17,789 nt of DNA from Bacillota bacterium. GTDB taxonomy: Bacteria; Bacillota; Clostridia; Acetivibrionales; DSM-1351. Positions 15,891 to 17,789 of the stretch are shown here, one piece after another. The notes below the pieces were generated by a model. It did no database searches. It was not told the DNA's origin and was given only the letters and a program-made list of their open reading frames with translations. Each line of letters begins with the position of its first letter. Within the stretch, counting starts at the first letter, position 1. The translations under genes were made by a program, and so were the position numbers. The stretch is from positions 1 through 17,789 of the forward strand of contig JAEZIU010000269.1 of assembly GCA_023436485.1 (NCBI GenBank), given 5' to 3'.

Positions 15891-17315
15891 GTGAAAAATA
15901 ATTTATTAAGCATCGATGAATATCGGAATAATCCGGAGTTCTATTTCTATAAGGGACTGCGTTGTGCCAACAAAAGGAATTTAAGTGAAGCATATAAACA
16001 TCTGGTAAAGGCTTCTGAGCTAAGTCCTGAGAATATGGAGTATAAATTTAACATAGCATGCTTCCTTTCTGAAATGCAAAGGCCCAGAGAGGCAAACAGG
16101 ATATTCATGGATATACTTTTACACTATGACCCTACAATGTATGATTGCTATTTCGGTATGGGCTGCAACAGCTTTGAACTTGGTGATATGAAAAAAGCAG
16201 CCGAATACTTTGAAAAGTATATCTATTTTGACAGTGATGGTGAATTCAGCGAAGAAGTTTCAGAAATGATAGTTTATTTGAAACTGTATAATGACATTAC
16301 CGGAGACAACAGATTTTTAAGGTTGTCTCAAACTAACTTAAAAAAGGCTCACAAAAGCCTTTTAAATAACAAAACTGATCAGGCGGTAAGTGAACTATAT
16401 AAAGCAATAGCATTTAACCCTATGAACACGGATGCACGTAATCTGCTGATACTGATAATGCTGGAACAGCAGAACTATAAACGTGCATCAAATTTTATCG
16501 CCACAGTTACAAATATATATAGTGAAGACATTTGGGCTAATAGTCTTAAAATATATAACTTATACCACACCCGGAAATTTTCCCGGGTGGAAAAATTATT
16601 AAAGATCCTTCCATTTAGAAGTGTATACAACAGGAAGGACCTTTTATGTATTGCAACTACTTTAATAATATTTAATAAAGTAGATGAATTGATTAACCTG
16701 TTGGAAACATATATTGTTGAGTACAGTGATTTATTTATATACTCTCTACTGCTTATAGGCTATATAGCAACAAATAATTATGGTAAGGCAAACCCCATTA
16801 TTAAAAATCTGCAATCAATTAAAACATTGGATATAGACTTTTCGGATTGGATCAAAAAGGTAAGTGAATTTATAAAGAAAAATACCTCAGAAGTATCTGT
16901 TTTAGAAGAATATGAGGAAATATTCAGAATAATTGGAGAACCTGAAGATTATATGTATAGTCCGTCAAGGTACATAAAAATATTTCAAAACGCCACTAAG
17001 CCAAGGCAAAGAGCTGTCAGGAAAATTCCGGGAAAGTACAATTCTATAGTTAAATATGCTGTGCTTCATAAGGAAATAATGTATGCTCCTGAATACGAAA
17101 AGGAAATAATACAGATGTTGTACAACATAATAAACCATACAGGAGAGTTTTTGATAGAGAATGAAAAAGAAATAATTGCCCTTTCTGCTACAGTTGAATA
17201 TATTTATTGCAAAGAGAATTTTATTAAGATGGATAAAGAAGAATTAATTCAAAAATATGGTATTACGTCCATTTTGTTCAATAATGCCCTTAAAAAAATA
17301 AGAAATAAGGAATAA
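15891..17315 (+). CDS. TPR-repeat protein with possible C-terminal helix-turn-helix, function unknown
   Basis: I do not recognise a specific function. The 474-residue protein starts at a GTG immediately after the hisIE stop, with AAGGAAG at 15877-15883 well spaced, so translation is probably coupled to hisIE. Residues about 17-117 hold three tetratricopeptide-like units with the usual small and aromatic positions (for example NLSEAYKHLVKASELSPEN and DMKKAAEYFEKYIYFD). More degenerate helical repeats continue to about 305. There is no signal peptide or membrane segment, so it should be a cytoplasmic scaffold. The last segment, about 427-470, runs EYIYCKENFIKMDKEELIQKYG and then a second helix. 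It resembles a helix-turn-helix of the kind found at the end of some clostridial TPR proteins, and could bind DNA. That resemblance is from memory and is tentative. Confidence 0.7.
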   Translation: MKNNLLSIDEYRNNPEFYFYKGLRCANKRNLSEAYKHLVKASELSPENMEYKFNIACFLSEMQRPREANRIFMDILLHYDPTMYDCYFGMGCNSFELGDMKKAAEYFEKYIYFDSDGEFSEEVSEMIVYLKLYNDITGDNRFLRLSQTNLKKAHKSLLNNKTDQAVSELYKAIAFNPMNTDARNLLILIMLEQQNYKRASNFIATVTNIYSEDIWANSLKIYNLYHTRKFSRVEKLLKILPFRSVYNRKDLLCIATTLIIFNKVDELINLLETYIVEYSDLFIYSLLLIGYIATNNYGKANPIIKNLQSIKTLDIDFSDWIKKVSEFIKKNTSEVSVLEEYEEIFRIIGEPEDYMYSPSRYIKIFQNATKPRQRAVRKIPGKYNSIVKYAVLHKEIMYAPEYEKEIIQMLYNIINHTGEFLIENEKEIIALSATVEYIYCKENFIKMDKEELIQKYGITSILFNNALKKIRNKE

Positions 17316-17320
17316 ATCTG

Positions 17321-17366
17321 ATATTGCTAAAAAAATAAAGTAAATGGAAGAAATAGTTAGCAATAT
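17321..17366 (+). repeat. Inverted repeat downstream of the TPR gene
   Basis: ATATTGCTAA at 17321-17330 is repeated as its exact reverse complement TTAGCAATAT at 17357-17366, with 26 bases between. A related ATATTGCT lies at 17392-17399 on the + strand. No T-run follows the second arm, so it is not a standard terminator. It may be a long-loop hairpin that ends the his operon transcript, or spaced binding sites upstream of groES. Confidence 0.45.
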
Positions 17367-17420
17367 AACCAAGATTGAACTGAATGGCAAAATATTGCTT
17401 AATTTATCATTATAAAGCGT

Positions 17421-17449
17421 TTGATAATATTTTATTCAATATATAATAT
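17421..17449 (+). promoter_or_regulatory. Probable sigma-A promoter of groESL
   Basis: TTGATA at 17421-17426 can serve as the -35 box. The -10 could be TAATAT at 17444-17449 (17-base spacer) or TATAAT at 17442-17447 (15-base spacer). Either places the start of transcription at or just before the CIRCE operator, as is usual for HrcA-controlled genes. Confidence 0.65.
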
Positions 17450-17460
17450 TATAACTATGA

Positions 17461-17487
17461 TTAGCACTCGATGTGAGTGAGTGCTAA
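17461..17487 (+). promoter_or_regulatory. CIRCE operator (HrcA binding site)
   Basis: TTAGCACTC at 17461-17469 and GAGTGCTAA at 17479-17487 flank a nine-base spacer. This matches the CIRCE consensus at all 18 arm positions. HrcA bound here represses groESL until heat or misfolded protein titrates GroEL. It lies between the promoter and the groES ribosome binding site. Confidence 0.98.
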
Positions 17488-17524
17488 CAGTTTACAAGCA
17501 TTAAATATTCAAGGAGGTAAAACA

Positions 17525-17789
17525 ATGAAGATAAAACCATTAGGCGATAGAGTAGTTATTAAAATGCTTGAGAGCGAAGAGACTACTAAAAGTGGAATCG
17601 TATTACCGGGAAGTGCAAAGGAAAAGCCACAAGTAGCAGAGGTAGTTTCAGTAGGACCTGGAACAGTTGTAGACGGAAAAGAAGTTAAAATGGAAGTTAA
17701 AGTTGGAGACAGAGTACTTACCAGCAAATATTCCGGAACAGAAGTAAAATTTGACGGTCAGGAATATACAATATTGAAGCAGAGCGATA
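17525..17789 (+). CDS. groES: Co-chaperonin GroES, truncated by the window edge
   Basis: The reading frame runs from the ATG at 17525 to the last base of the window without a stop, giving 88 residues of an expected 94 or so. It starts MKIKPLGDRVVIK and contains the mobile loop with TKSGIVLPGSAKEKP at about 22-36. It continues through VGPG and VKVGDRVL and reaches the conserved YTILKQSD near the C-terminus. GroES forms the heptameric lid of the GroEL folding chamber. A strong AAGGAGGT at 17511-17518 and the perfect CIRCE upstream confirm the identity. groEL is expected immediately downstream, outside the window. Confidence 0.98.
   Translation, partial: MKIKPLGDRVVIKMLESEETTKSGIVLPGSAKEKPQVAEVVSVGPGTVVDGKEVKMEVKVGDRVLTSKYSGTEVKFDGQEYTILKQSD

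Noticed and set aside
16565..16589. ACCCGG...CCGGGT inverted repeat inside the TPR gene
   Set aside because: It falls within coding sequence and arises from adjacent Thr-Arg and Ser-Arg-Val codons. No T-run follows, so it is not a terminator.

Overview
The window looks like chromosome from a mesophilic, cellulosome-producing clostridium of the Ruminiclostridium (Clostridium) cellulolyticum/papyrosolvens type. Three things point there. The DNA is AT-rich with strong GGAGG ribosome binding sites. A secreted GH5 glycoside hydrolase carries X2 modules and a type I dockerin whose two recognition pairs are Ala-Leu and Ala-Ile, as in the C. cellulolyticum cohesin-dockerin system. A CIRCE-controlled groES lies at the right edge. 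All genes are on the + strand. The genus is inferred from family resemblance; no search was run.

Layout. Positions 17-520 encode a shikimate-kinase-fold P-loop kinase with an altered substrate pocket. Positions 637-3048 encode the PcrA/UvrD helicase, followed 24 bases later by a cytoplasmic GH1 beta-glucosidase (3073-4425) that ends in a clear intrinsic terminator. A monocistronic unit follows: a 272-base upstream region with a striking orphan Shine-Dalgarno-like element, the cellulosomal GH5 enzyme (4698-6896) and its own terminator.

From about 6966 to 15890 runs a compact histidine operon. It has a textbook sigma-A promoter overlapping a direct repeat, then hisZ, hisG, hisD, hisC, hisB, purC, hisH, hisA, hisF and hisIE. 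It covers the route from PRPP and ATP to histidine except histidinol-phosphate phosphatase, because hisB here is only the dehydratase. purC (SAICAR synthase) sits in the middle and overlaps hisH by four bases. This physically links purine synthesis to the HisH/HisF step, which releases the purine intermediate AICAR.

A TPR-repeat protein with a possible C-terminal helix-turn-helix (15891-17315) abuts hisIE and may be the last gene of the operon. A 209-base intergenic region follows, with inverted repeats, a promoter and a perfect CIRCE operator. The window ends inside groES (17525 onward).

Most of the window is ordinary core metabolism. The points most worth a second look are the STAB-SD-like element upstream of the GH5 gene, the direct repeat at the his promoter, the embedded purC, the atypical shikimate-kinase-like protein and the TPR protein of unknown role. 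I found no mobile element, CRISPR array, tRNA, rRNA or convincing new defence system.
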